A stretch of 15,784 nucleotides of DNA from Bacteroidota bacterium (GCA_024277695.1 JAJRUR010000043.1:1-15784), one strand, 5' to 3'. Counted from the stretch's first letter, positions 1 through 8,033 are shown. The notes: a model not told the origin generated them from the letters alone. Program-made: numbers and translations.

Positions 1-1512
1 GTATCTGTCCGAGGTAGTGCTATGTACTTTAGCACCAAGGGACTTGATGGTCGCATCACACCTAAGAGAGTGCTCCAATTGGACAATCCTCATTTGTCCA
101 ATAGCCTTCAAGCTCTTAATAATGAAGGTGCCTGGAGAAACTTCAAAACGACCGGAATAAGTGGTTCTTTAGAAGCAATTATCAGTCTAGGTAATATCCT
201 TTGGCATCGAGAGAGAAACCGATGGAATATGTACTTGGGCTTAGGTATGGCTATGTCAGCCATCAATACTAAGATGGACTATTTTGATGCCAATGGCAAT
301 CCCTATAATCTGAATGATCCTAGTATTCCATCCGCCGGAGTCAATGGCTCAAACAGTAGTGAGCGAAGAAAGGCGATTCAGGCACTTCTTGATGGTGTGT
401 ATGAGTCAGAAGCACAAAATGAGCGCGACGTCCCTTTCTTATTCGATAATGGTACCATCGTGCCTTCCTTTGTAGCTTCATTTGCCGTATCGCGTAAACT
501 GAGTAAACGCATTAACTTAACGCTGGAGCATAAAGTATATCTTCAAGATTTTGACAAATGGGATGGACACGAATGGAGAGAAGCGGATAGTGCAGATGGC
601 GGAGGAGACCAGACAAATGACAGTGACCAAGCGCATTATACTAATTTGATCTTAGGGATCAACATTGGTTCTTTTGATAATCGTACTGAACCTCTGTATT
701 GGATGAATCCACTAGATCCTGTATTCAGTAATGTTGCCGAACTCAAATTACGACCTGAGTTAGACCTAACAGACACTGACGGAGATGGTGTAATCGATAT
801 GCTAGACCAAGAAGAGACAGAAGCCGGATGTCCTGTGGACACAAGAGGAGTATCATTGGATAGTGATGGAGATGGTCTTATTGATTGTAAGGACAAAGAG
901 ATTTACTCACCACCAGGGTACGAAATTGATAATGATGGTGTCGCGATCGTTCCGGAAGGACCAAAATATCTGACAGAACCGGAAATCGCCAATATGATCA
1001 ACGATCGTGTTAAGGTACTTCCAAAATCCGAGGCTATGGAGTGGTTCTTACCTATGATCCACTTTGATTTGGATAAGTATCGCATCAAGCCTGAATTTTA
1101 TGGTCAACTACATCACGTAGCAACTGTTATGAAACAAAATCCGGGATTGCGAGTAGTTGCCGAAGGTAATACAGATAATCGTATGCCTAACGATTATAAT
1201 AATGTATTGGCATATAAGCGTGCGAAAGCAGCTATTGATTACTTAGTAGCTAATTACGGCATATCGAGAGATCGCTTTGTATTGAGATATGGTGGAGAAG
1301 AACGGCCAATGATCGGTGGTTTGCCTGATAGCCATAATATAGACAAGGATAAAGAAATCCAACATTATATGAACCGTAGAGTCGAGTTCAGAATTGCTCA
1401 ACCGGGAGATACCAATATGGGACATCCTTCAGGACCGGATGCCGGTAAAAACACACCACATTCTTCTCGTCCGGGAAGTAAATACTCCGGAAACCGAAAT
1501 TCGGGTTACTAG
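1..1512 (+). CDS. OmpA-family outer-membrane protein with TSP3 repeats (5' partial)
   Basis: The frame is open to the left edge, so the true start and signal peptide lie outside; 503 codons are visible. The first ~230 residues alternate short amphipathic stretches with polar loops (strand-like 'WNMYLGLGMAMSAI', 'IVPSFVASFAVSRKL', 'YTNLILGINIGSF'), consistent with a small outer-membrane beta-barrel. A linker containing 'EPLYWMNPLD' follows, then two calcium-binding thrombospondin type 3 repeats, DTDGDGVID (nt 772-815) and DSDGDGLID (nt 859-900). An OmpA peptidoglycan-binding domain runs from about nt 1054 to 1404, starting 'IHFDLDKYRIKP', with the Asp of GNTDN and the Arg of YKRAKAA that in OmpA domains contact diaminopimelate, and ending NRRVEFRI. 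A Ser/Gly/Pro/Asn-rich tail of ~35 residues closes the protein. The likely role is anchoring the outer membrane to the cell wall. Barrel and anchor are inferred from family resemblance; the OmpA domain is certain. Confidence 0.93.
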   Translation, partial: VSVRGSAMYFSTKGLDGRITPKRVLQLDNPHLSNSLQALNNEGAWRNFKTTGISGSLEAIISLGNILWHRERNRWNMYLGLGMAMSAINTKMDYFDANGNPYNLNDPSIPSAGVNGSNSSERRKAIQALLDGVYESEAQNERDVPFLFDNGTIVPSFVASFAVSRKLSKRINLTLEHKVYLQDFDKWDGHEWREADSADGGGDQTNDSDQAHYTNLILGINIGSFDNRTEPLYWMNPLDPVFSNVAELKLRPELDLTDTDGDGVIDMLDQEETEAGCPVDTRGVSLDSDGDGLIDCKDKEIYSPPGYEIDNDGVAIVPEGPKYLTEPEIANMINDRVKVLPKSEAMEWFLPMIHFDLDKYRIKPEFYGQLHHVATVMKQNPGLRVVAEGNTDNRMPNDYNNVLAYKRAKAAIDYLVANYGISRDRFVLRYGGEERPMIGGLPDSHNIDKDKEIQHYMNRRVEFRIAQPGDTNMGHPSGPDAGKNTPHSSRPGSKYSGNRNSGY

Positions 1513-1536
1513 TAGAAGTATAGTTTATGATAAGGC

Positions 1537-1572
1537 AAAAGGGGAGTTCATTTTTTGGACTCCCCTTTTTTT
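1537..1572 (+). terminator. Rho-independent terminator after the OmpA-family gene
   Basis: A 14-bp stem (arms 1537-1550 and 1556-1569, AAAAGGGGAGTTCA pairing with TGGACTCCCCTTTT, one G-T wobble) closes a 5-nt T loop and runs into a T tract ending at 1572. It starts 25 nt after the stop codon. The A-rich foot opposite the T tract could also let it work on the other strand, but no leftward gene ends here. It separates the OmpA gene from comEC. Confidence 0.9.
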
Positions 1573-1660
1573 GTGTATCTTGGTCTCGTAAGACGTGCTC
1601 AGATTGTATCAAAACTAAGGGGGCAGATTATTGAGTATTGCTACGTTTTCTTATTACGGG

Positions 1661-3688
1661 ATGAAAATCAAGGATCGCAAATATTATCATTGGGAATACT
1701 GGTGGAATACCACCCCGATGCTCCGTTATTTTGTGCCTTTTTCTATTGGAGTATTATTTTATTTTGCCATTAATGTCAACTTGATTTGGATATTTGCCCT
1801 AGGTGTATTTTCTCTGCTTGTATTGCATTATGGAACAAATCAATTGCTCGACGGCAATCGTATACTTTATAGTATTGCGGCATTTGGTACTATTATTTTG
1901 CTGGGCTATCAATGGAGCCATTATAAATACCAGTTATTTGATACTCCGTTAAGTTCGTATGAGGGGGTGTTTATGGCTGAGGTCAAAGAATATAAGGCAG
2001 GTGATCATTGGGATCAATTGATATTAAAAAACTGTGTGCAAGTAGATCATGAGGAACAAATGTATTATTTTAGAGAGCATTTTATACTTCGCATAAAGAA
2101 TAATATTCTAAAATACTCGATAGGAGACCAAATAGGTTTTGAGGCGCGTATAGATCCCATAGGTCCGGCAAAGAATCCTAAAGCCTTTGACTTTAAGAAA
2201 TACTGGTGGGTAAAGAACGTTTATTTTCAGGCTTTTGTAGATGCCGATCAAGTGGTCAAGTTAAAACCTGCTCAACTCCGGATGATCGATAAGGCTCGAC
2301 AGCGTATCAGAAAAATAATCCGTCATAATCTAGTATCCGATCGAAATCAGGCTATGGCTTCAGCACTTTTGTTAGGAGACAAATCCGGTCTGGATAAAGA
2401 AATCAAAAAGGTGTATAGCGATGCTGGAACTATGCATGTATTGGCAGTCTCAGGCCTTCATGTAGGGATAATAGCATCTATTTTTTTCTTGATGTTTTAT
2501 CCGGTGAGGTTATTTTATCCTGAAATAATCAAATATTTAAATCTCTTCTCCATAGTAGGTATATGGTTTTTTGCATATTTATGTAATTGGAGTCCGTCTG
2601 TGACCAGAGCGGTGATTATGTTGAGTTTATTGCTCATAGGTTTAGCGTTTTTTGATAACTATTACGGTCTGAATATATGGGCTGCAGCCGGATTTTTTTT
2701 AATGCTGTATCATCCTAAATATATTTATGATATTGGATTTCAATTTTCTTTTCTTGCGGTGTTGGGTATATTATTATGTTATCGACCCTTAGTAAAGTTT
2801 TATTATCACAAATCCAAAGTGATTAATTATTTATGGAAAATGGTCGCCATTACTTTGGCTGCACAAGTATTTTTAATTCCTTTTTTGGTGTATTATTTTC
2901 ATAAGGTTCCTTTATATTTTATTCCGAATAGCATCATTGCGGTTTTGTCGGTTTATGCTATACTTGTATTGGGTGTCATCATCATAATGGTCGATATGTT
3001 GAGCCCGGGTTTTTCGCCGTTAGGGTGGATATGGGATTGGATGATCAGTATGCTAAATCAAGTACTAGGATTTATGAGTAGTCTGAAATATGGTGTGATC
3101 GATCATATATGGATATCTCCTTTTCAGCTTTTCCTCTTACTAATTATATCCATAGGATTTACTGTGTTTTTGATAATTAGACACAAGATGGCTTTACGTA
3201 TAGCTGTGAGTAGTATATTGATTTTTTCAATCTCCTATACCGGAATGATGTTGAATAAAAAGTCCGGAGCATATCTTGTTTTATATGGTGACAAAAGCCG
3301 ACAGACTGACATCATATTGCAGGGCAAAGCTTTTGCAATTTTTGGTGAGCAGCAAACCAAACATAGCTATGATATGAAAAATATACATTCCTTTCTAAGC
3401 GCCGGACTTATCAGAACTATTACAAGAGACGAGCTGGTCCACGAAGATGCCATCCTTTATCAAAATGGTGTACTCGCTACGAATACATCTACTATATTAT
3501 TTTTGACAAATAAAAATAAAGAACTTGTAAGGCATATGCATCCATCTATTTTTGACTTGGTGATTGTGGATGATCATATGGATTTGGCAGAAATATTGGA
3601 TCATCATGAGTTTGGGAAACTCGTAAAGCGATATGCTGATCAAAAGCTGTCGGGTGAAGTTTATTTGGGTGAAATTATTGATTTGTGA
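1661..3688 (+). CDS. comEC: ComEC/Rec2-family DNA internalization channel
   Basis: This is a polytopic inner-membrane protein that in competent bacteria passes single-stranded DNA into the cytoplasm. From the ATG it has 675 residues. Order: two or three N-terminal membrane segments; a periplasmic DUF4131/OB-like region; the family hallmark 'LLLGDKSGLDKEIKKVYS' followed by 'GTMHVLAVSGLHVGI' (nt about 2360-2470); then a long run of hydrophobic helices to about nt 3240 (Competence domain). The last ~145 residues are soluble and sit where the metallo-beta-lactamase-like domain is expected, but show no HxHxDH motif. An in-frame TTG at 1631 preceded by AAGGGGG would add 10 residues. I prefer the ATG because relatives begin shortly before the first membrane helix, but the TTG cannot be excluded. 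The 3' end overlaps the next gene by 4 bp, indicating translational coupling. The gene is visibly more AT-rich than its neighbours, as expected for a membrane protein. Confidence 0.93.
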   Translation: MKIKDRKYYHWEYWWNTTPMLRYFVPFSIGVLFYFAINVNLIWIFALGVFSLLVLHYGTNQLLDGNRILYSIAAFGTIILLGYQWSHYKYQLFDTPLSSYEGVFMAEVKEYKAGDHWDQLILKNCVQVDHEEQMYYFREHFILRIKNNILKYSIGDQIGFEARIDPIGPAKNPKAFDFKKYWWVKNVYFQAFVDADQVVKLKPAQLRMIDKARQRIRKIIRHNLVSDRNQAMASALLLGDKSGLDKEIKKVYSDAGTMHVLAVSGLHVGIIASIFFLMFYPVRLFYPEIIKYLNLFSIVGIWFFAYLCNWSPSVTRAVIMLSLLLIGLAFFDNYYGLNIWAAAGFFLMLYHPKYIYDIGFQFSFLAVLGILLCYRPLVKFYYHKSKVINYLWKMVAITLAAQVFLIPFLVYYFHKVPLYFIPNSIIAVLSVYAILVLGVIIIMVDMLSPGFSPLGWIWDWMISMLNQVLGFMSSLKYGVIDHIWISPFQLFLLLIISIGFTVFLIIRHKMALRIAVSSILIFSISYTGMMLNKKSGAYLVLYGDKSRQTDIILQGKAFAIFGEQQTKHSYDMKNIHSFLSAGLIRTITRDELVHEDAILYQNGVLATNTSTILFLTNKNKELVRHMHPSIFDLVIVDDHMDLAEILDHHEFGKLVKRYADQKLSGEVYLGEIIDL

Positions 3689-4995
3689 AGAGATTTACAT
3701 ATAATAAAGGAGAGCGAAAGGTTTTGATACTGGTCGTAGTGTTGTCATTTATTATAATGAGTATTCCATATTTTTATCGCCCTTCTCCCAAAGCTTTATC
3801 TAGAAGTCAAGTAGAGCAAATCATGAAGATGTTTCCGCATAGACCGCTTATCAATTCTGAATGGAAGACGAATCCAATACACATTAATGAGATAAATGTG
3901 GATAGTCTCATAAGGCTGGGAATTGATAAGAAACTAGCACGCCGCATCATCAAGTATCGCGATGCCATCGGCGGATTTAAGTCCCTAAAATCTTTTACTA
4001 AAGTGTATGGTATGCCGGATAGTATTGTGGAGCAGGTGCAGCTCATCTTTACTCCTGAGGATAATAACATTAAAACAAATACCGCTATGCGTACTCCACC
4101 GGAACCCAAATCCTATGACATATTGGATATCAATGATGTCCATGTGGAAGAACTGATCACCTCATATGGATTTGCTCCAAAGGTTGCTGCCCGGATAGTA
4201 AAGTACCGCGATGCCATCGGAGGATTTACTGATATGGAGACGGTAAAAAAAGTCTATGGAATAGATACTGCTCTGCTCAAAAAGCTTTCTATTCGTTTTA
4301 CTAAGCCTTATGAAGATACTAAAGAGGCTGCTTCTCATTCTCTAGATCAAAGTAATGTTAGAACTCCTGAGATAGATATTAATAATAGCTCAGTCTCTGA
4401 CTTGATATCTTTCGGATTGGATAGTACTTTGTCTGAACGCATCTTTAAGTATGGCAAATTGATCGGAACCTATAAGAATATAAACCAATTAAGGAAAGTA
4501 TATGGCTTGGATCTATCTGTGATAGAACGTTATCAATGGAGATTTGATACTACACAGGCTGTACAAGATAGTTTTGAGCAGAAAAAGATAGCAGATCGTA
4601 AAGATATTAATACTGCTACGATTGCTGATTTAGTAAAAATCAAAGGGATAGGTCCAGTTTTCGCAAAAAGAATTATAAGCTACCGTGATTTGCTTGGTGG
4701 TTTTTATGCTATAGATCAGATCAAAGAAACTCAGGGGCTTTTTGATGAAGGATATGAGGCGATCAGTAGTAGGGTCAGTATTTCATCGCCTGTAGAGTCG
4801 ATTGATCTAACCAAGGTGGACTTAAAAAAGTTAGCTGCTCATCCATACTTTACTAAGCGCCAGGTAGATCTTATCCGAAAGATGCGCCAAGAGGGAGTTA
4901 TGATCACAGAAGCATCACTTAGAGAGTATGGGGTGGTTTCTTCAAAGGAATGGGACAGGATAAGACCGTACATATACCCTCGTATCAAAAAATAG
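3685..4995 (+). CDS. Membrane-anchored ComEA-like protein with five helix-hairpin-helix modules
   Basis: GTG start inside the comEC stop (GTGA overlap); no other start precedes the membrane helix. One N-terminal transmembrane segment (residues ~13-30, LILVVVLSFIIMSIPYF) is followed by a periplasmic region made of ~55-60-residue modules beginning 'EIN/DIN': residues 67-122, 147-205, 230-287, 307-362, and a degenerate fifth at 373-434 beginning 'DLTKVDLKKL'. The fourth has the canonical GIGP hairpin (KIKGIGPVFAKRI). The others keep the LaxRIikYRdaiGGF core and a 'KVYG' turn. Helix-hairpin-helix modules bind the DNA backbone without sequence specificity, and ComEA uses one such pair as the competence DNA receptor. 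Position directly after comEC supports a receptor role in DNA uptake. At 436 aa with five modules it is far larger than classical ComEA (about 200 aa or less). Its function is inferred. The last 11 bp overlap fbp on the other strand. Confidence 0.88.
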   Translation: MKRFTYNKGERKVLILVVVLSFIIMSIPYFYRPSPKALSRSQVEQIMKMFPHRPLINSEWKTNPIHINEINVDSLIRLGIDKKLARRIIKYRDAIGGFKSLKSFTKVYGMPDSIVEQVQLIFTPEDNNIKTNTAMRTPPEPKSYDILDINDVHVEELITSYGFAPKVAARIVKYRDAIGGFTDMETVKKVYGIDTALLKKLSIRFTKPYEDTKEAASHSLDQSNVRTPEIDINNSSVSDLISFGLDSTLSERIFKYGKLIGTYKNINQLRKVYGLDLSVIERYQWRFDTTQAVQDSFEQKKIADRKDINTATIADLVKIKGIGPVFAKRIISYRDLLGGFYAIDQIKETQGLFDEGYEAISSRVSISSPVESIDLTKVDLKKLAAHPYFTKRQVDLIRKMRQEGVMITEASLREYGVVSSKEWDRIRPYIYPRIKK

Positions 4996-5995
4996 CTTGT
5001 GTACTATAACGCTTGACAAAAGTTTTCATTTCGTCCAGGATCAAGGGTGAGCCTAAGGCTATAGTAACGCGTTGGTGTAGGTCGGTAGGCTCTAGCTCCA
5101 AGATACGTTTTAGATCGCAAGTCATTGCTTTGCCACCGGCTTGTTCGACAATAAAGGCCATTGGGTTGCATTCATAGAGTAGGCGTAGTTTTCCATCGGG
5201 ATATTTTCGCGTATTGGGGTAGAGAAAGATACCTCCATGAAAGAGTGTTCTATGGATATCAGATACCATGGTTCCAATGTATCGGAGCCCTCGATTTTCG
5301 TCTGAACAATGATCGATATATCTTCGGATTTCGAGATCAAATTTTTGATAGTACCCTTGATTTACTGAGTAATAGCTACCCGTCTCCGGAATGATGATGT
5401 CTCTGTGCGAAAGACAAAACTCACCTATACTAGGATCCAAAGTAAAGCCATTGACTCCTCGTCCGGTCGAGTAGACAAGAATCGTTGAAGTACCATAAAT
5501 AACATATCCCGCTGCGACCAGTTCCGTTCCTTTTTGCAAAAAATCTTGGACTTGGACTTCTTCACCCTCGTTACTCAATCTCCTATAGATACCAAAAATT
5601 GTGCCTACAGATACATTGACATCGATATTGGATGAGCCGTCCAGCGGATCAAATACTACTACATATTTTGCTGATTTTGATTCGACATTGGGTAGCGATA
5701 TATAGTTTTCGTTTTCCTCTGAAGCTATGCCACAACATTCACCGCTATTTTTGAGACAATCGATGAGCTTTTCGTTGGCGTACATGTCTAGTTTTTTTAC
5801 TTCATCACCCGAAATATTTTCTGATCCATCTACACCGAGGATATTTACCAAACCTGCTCGATTGACCTCTCGATTGACGATTTTGGCTGCTACACCGATA
5901 TCTCTTAGCAGTCCGGTAAGTTCTCCTGTAGCATAGCTAAAGTCCTTTTGACGCTTTATAATAAACTCGTCCAAGGTGATTATCCGATTATTCAT
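4985..5995 (-). CDS. fbp: Fructose-1,6-bisphosphatase, class I
   Basis: It hydrolyses fructose 1,6-bisphosphate to fructose 6-phosphate plus phosphate, the committed step of gluconeogenesis; cytosolic and Mg2+-dependent. The 336 residues match the usual length. The metal and phosphate site is intact: GDEVKKLD (63-70), ASEENE (91-96) and VVFDPLDGSSNID (113-125). Further class I blocks follow: NVSVGTIFGIYRR, YGTSTILVYSTG, YIGTMVSDIHRTLFHGGIF, YPDGKLRLLYECNPMAF and VEQAGGKA. A TTG eight codons upstream (6019) would lengthen the frame, but it lies inside the -7 promoter box, so the ATG at 5995 is the start. The gene is monocistronic and convergent with the ComEA-like gene; their ends overlap by 11 bp with no terminator between them. 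No relation to the competence genes is apparent. Confidence 0.96.
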   Translation of the reverse strand: MNNRIITLDEFIIKRQKDFSYATGELTGLLRDIGVAAKIVNREVNRAGLVNILGVDGSENISGDEVKKLDMYANEKLIDCLKNSGECCGIASEENENYISLPNVESKSAKYVVVFDPLDGSSNIDVNVSVGTIFGIYRRLSNEGEEVQVQDFLQKGTELVAAGYVIYGTSTILVYSTGRGVNGFTLDPSIGEFCLSHRDIIIPETGSYYSVNQGYYQKFDLEIRRYIDHCSDENRGLRYIGTMVSDIHRTLFHGGIFLYPNTRKYPDGKLRLLYECNPMAFIVEQAGGKAMTCDLKRILELEPTDLHQRVTIALGSPLILDEMKTFVKRYSTQAIF

Positions 5996-6016
5996 ACTTT
6001 TTAGGTTTTGTAGCAA

Positions 6017-6048
6017 CAAAGATATGTTTTCTTATCAAACTGACACAA
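6017..6048 (-). promoter_or_regulatory. Bacteroidota-type promoter of fbp
   Basis: On the minus strand TATCTTTG (6024-6017) matches the Bacteroidota -7 consensus TAnnTTTG exactly. A TTGT at 6048-6045 lies 20 nt upstream, close to the usual TTTG -33 position. Transcription would start near 6010, giving a leader of about 15 nt before the ATG at 5995. The leader is A-rich (tacaaaacctaaaaagt), as is common in this phylum. The promoter was identified from consensus only. Confidence 0.65.
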
Positions 6049-6125
6049 CGAAGGTTTATTATGCCATTAAAAAAAGGATCTCTTGCCGGTGATGCCTTTA
6101 CTGCCTGTTAGAACTTTTGCTTTGG

Positions 6126-6183
6126 AATGATCTAAGTAGCGGCAAACAAAGAGTCGCAGCATATTAATGATCTTAAAGCGACT
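6126..6183 (+). repeat. Direct and inverted repeats upstream of the ABC exporter
   Basis: In the ~200-bp gap between fbp and the ABC exporter, AATGATCT occurs at 6126-6133 and again at 6166-6173, each followed by a similar stretch (AAGTAGCGGC and TAAAGCGAC). A 6-bp inverted repeat AGTCGC (6152-6157) and GCGACT (6178-6183) flanks the second copy and ends 11 nt before the ATG. It could be an operator pair or a leader hairpin. No clear TAnnTTTG box was found in this gap. Significance is uncertain. Confidence 0.35.
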
Positions 6184-6194
6184 TATTGGTAAAC

Positions 6195-8027
6195 ATGCCA
6201 AGCGTTTATCTGTTATCAACGCATAAATTATTTGATCTTTTGAAGTATCTTTTTCGTCTAAATCATTTTTTGTATCGCTATAGATGGCGTTTAATGTTTG
6301 GTATACTTTTTACGGGTATCGCCAATTATTTACGTGTGCTGCAGCCCGGTATGGTCAGAGAGGCGATTGACTTGGTTTTCAGAGATTTGAGTTTTTACAA
6401 GATGGCCTCAGGCTTTGAATTACAAAGTATTATACTTCGAGAAGTAGGTAGATCCTTGATGTTTTTTTCTGTAATCATCATATCGCTAGCCATTATGATG
6501 GGTGTTTTTATGTATTTTATGCGGCAGACCATCATTGTGATGTCACGACTGATAGAGTATGACATGCGTAAGCAGATATATGCGCATTTACAGCTTTTGG
6601 ACCAAAGCTTTTATAGACAAAGTGCTACAGGGGATCTTATGTCACGCATATCCGAGGATGTGTCCAAGGTGCGCATGTATCTCGGTCCGGCTATTATGTA
6701 CAGCATCAATCTAATGTTTTTGGTCAGCATGGTGATCTATTTTATGTTTCGTGTCAATGTCAGACTATCGTTCTATACGCTCTTGCCCTTGCCTATCCTA
6801 AGTATTTCTATTTTTTTGGTGAGCAGCATGATTCATAAACGGAGTTTTGATATTCAGGTACAACTCTCCAAACTGAATAGTATCGCTCAAGAGGTATATA
6901 GCGGTATAAAACTGATTAAGTCCTATGTCCAAGAGCGTTCTATGCAAAATTATTTTGACCAAGAGTCTGAGGCCTTTCGGCAAAAATCTTTGGACTTGGC
7001 TAGAATCAATGCTTTTTTTTATCCTTTGATGCTGGTTTTGATAGGGGTCGGGACTATTCTAGTTATTTATATCGGTGGGATGGAGGTGATATCCGGAGAT
7101 TTGTCTCCCGGCAATGTAGCCGAATTTATCATTTATCTCAATATGCTCACCTGGCCGGTGACATCGATCGGCTGGGTGGCTTCGATTATTCAGCAGGCAG
7201 CAGCATCTCAAAAGAGGATCAATGCTCTCCTGGATACAGAACCTCAGATAAAAAACCCGACGCAAGTATCGCCAAGGGTTATCCGAGGAGATCTACGCTT
7301 TGCTGATGTCCGTTTTGTATATCCAGATACCGGAATACAGGCATTGGATGGAGTGAATTTTGAGTTATTGGCCGGACAAAAGATGTTGATTTTGGGCAAG
7401 ACTGCATCAGGCAAAACCACGATTGCTGATCTCATTTTGAGGATGTATGACGTGACATCGGGACAGATATTGCTGGATGGACGGCCTGTTTCGGAGTATA
7501 ACCTGAGTGATTTGAGGTCTCAAATATCCTATGTACCACAAGATGTCTTCCTTTTTTCGGATACTGTAGAGGCCAATATTTCTTTTACGAATCCTGAAAT
7601 GGATTTGGTCCAGATCGAGCATATGGCGCGTAGGTCTGCTATACATCACGATATCAAAAAGCTACCAAATGGATATCAAACAGTAGTAGGGGAGCGCGGG
7701 GTGACCTTGTCCGGTGGACAAAAACAGCGCATTAGCATCGCTAGGGCATTAGCGGCAGAGCCTCAGATGATTATATTGGATGATTGTCTATCTGCTATTG
7801 ACGCACAAACTGAAGAGCTCATTTTGTTATCTTTGCGGGACGAACTGAAAGACAAAACGACGATACTCATCACGCATAGAATACCGGGCATACTGAATTT
7901 TGATCTTATATTATTTTTGGATGAAGGTCAGGTAGTCGAAAGGGGCACACATGATCAATTGATCAAAAAGAATGGCCCATATGCGAGATTATTTTATAAA
8001 CAGAAGGCGCAAGAGTTCGATAATTGA
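6195..8027 (+). CDS. ABC transporter half-exporter (fused permease and ATPase)
   Basis: A type IV ABC exporter half-transporter of 610 residues (MsbA/MdlB-like) that dimerizes in the inner membrane; the substrate cannot be read from sequence. An ABC_membrane domain with six helices spans residues ~25-315. The nucleotide-binding domain follows: Walker A GKTASGKTT (from 401), Q-loop YVPQD (Q449), signature LSGGQKQR (505-512), Walker B IILDD (529-530), D-loop SAID, H-loop His561. The catalytic Glu after the Walker B Asp is replaced by Asp530, as in the degenerate site of heterodimeric exporters such as TM287/288. No second half-transporter is adjacent. A TTG three codons upstream (6186) is possible, but the ATG is preferred. 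The ~30 residues before the first helix are basic and amphipathic (LLKYLFRLNHFLYRYRWRL), an elbow-helix pattern common in this family. No operon partner: fbp diverges from it, and the next gene has its own promoter. Confidence 0.92.
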   Translation: MPSVYLLSTHKLFDLLKYLFRLNHFLYRYRWRLMFGILFTGIANYLRVLQPGMVREAIDLVFRDLSFYKMASGFELQSIILREVGRSLMFFSVIIISLAIMMGVFMYFMRQTIIVMSRLIEYDMRKQIYAHLQLLDQSFYRQSATGDLMSRISEDVSKVRMYLGPAIMYSINLMFLVSMVIYFMFRVNVRLSFYTLLPLPILSISIFLVSSMIHKRSFDIQVQLSKLNSIAQEVYSGIKLIKSYVQERSMQNYFDQESEAFRQKSLDLARINAFFYPLMLVLIGVGTILVIYIGGMEVISGDLSPGNVAEFIIYLNMLTWPVTSIGWVASIIQQAAASQKRINALLDTEPQIKNPTQVSPRVIRGDLRFADVRFVYPDTGIQALDGVNFELLAGQKMLILGKTASGKTTIADLILRMYDVTSGQILLDGRPVSEYNLSDLRSQISYVPQDVFLFSDTVEANISFTNPEMDLVQIEHMARRSAIHHDIKKLPNGYQTVVGERGVTLSGGQKQRISIARALAAEPQMIILDDCLSAIDAQTEELILLSLRDELKDKTTILITHRIPGILNFDLILFLDEGQVVERGTHDQLIKKNGPYARLFYKQKAQEFDN

Positions 8028-8033
8028 AGAATG

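Noticed and set aside
636..1088. Antisense open frames over the OmpA-family gene
   Set aside because: They lie opposite a strong coding frame with recognisable domains, and their products are low-complexity Ser-rich or unremarkable.
1631..1660. TTG start of comEC with an AAGGGGG upstream
   Set aside because: A possible Shine-Dalgarno-like site, but TTG starts are uncommon in this phylum and the ATG at 1661 already leaves a normal-length N-terminus before the first helix. Kept only as an alternative.
6061..6111. Small 16-codon open frame (MPLKKGSLAGDAFTAC) in the fbp/ABC gap
   Set aside because: Very short, no promoter box or A-rich leader, and no recognisable product; consistent with chance.
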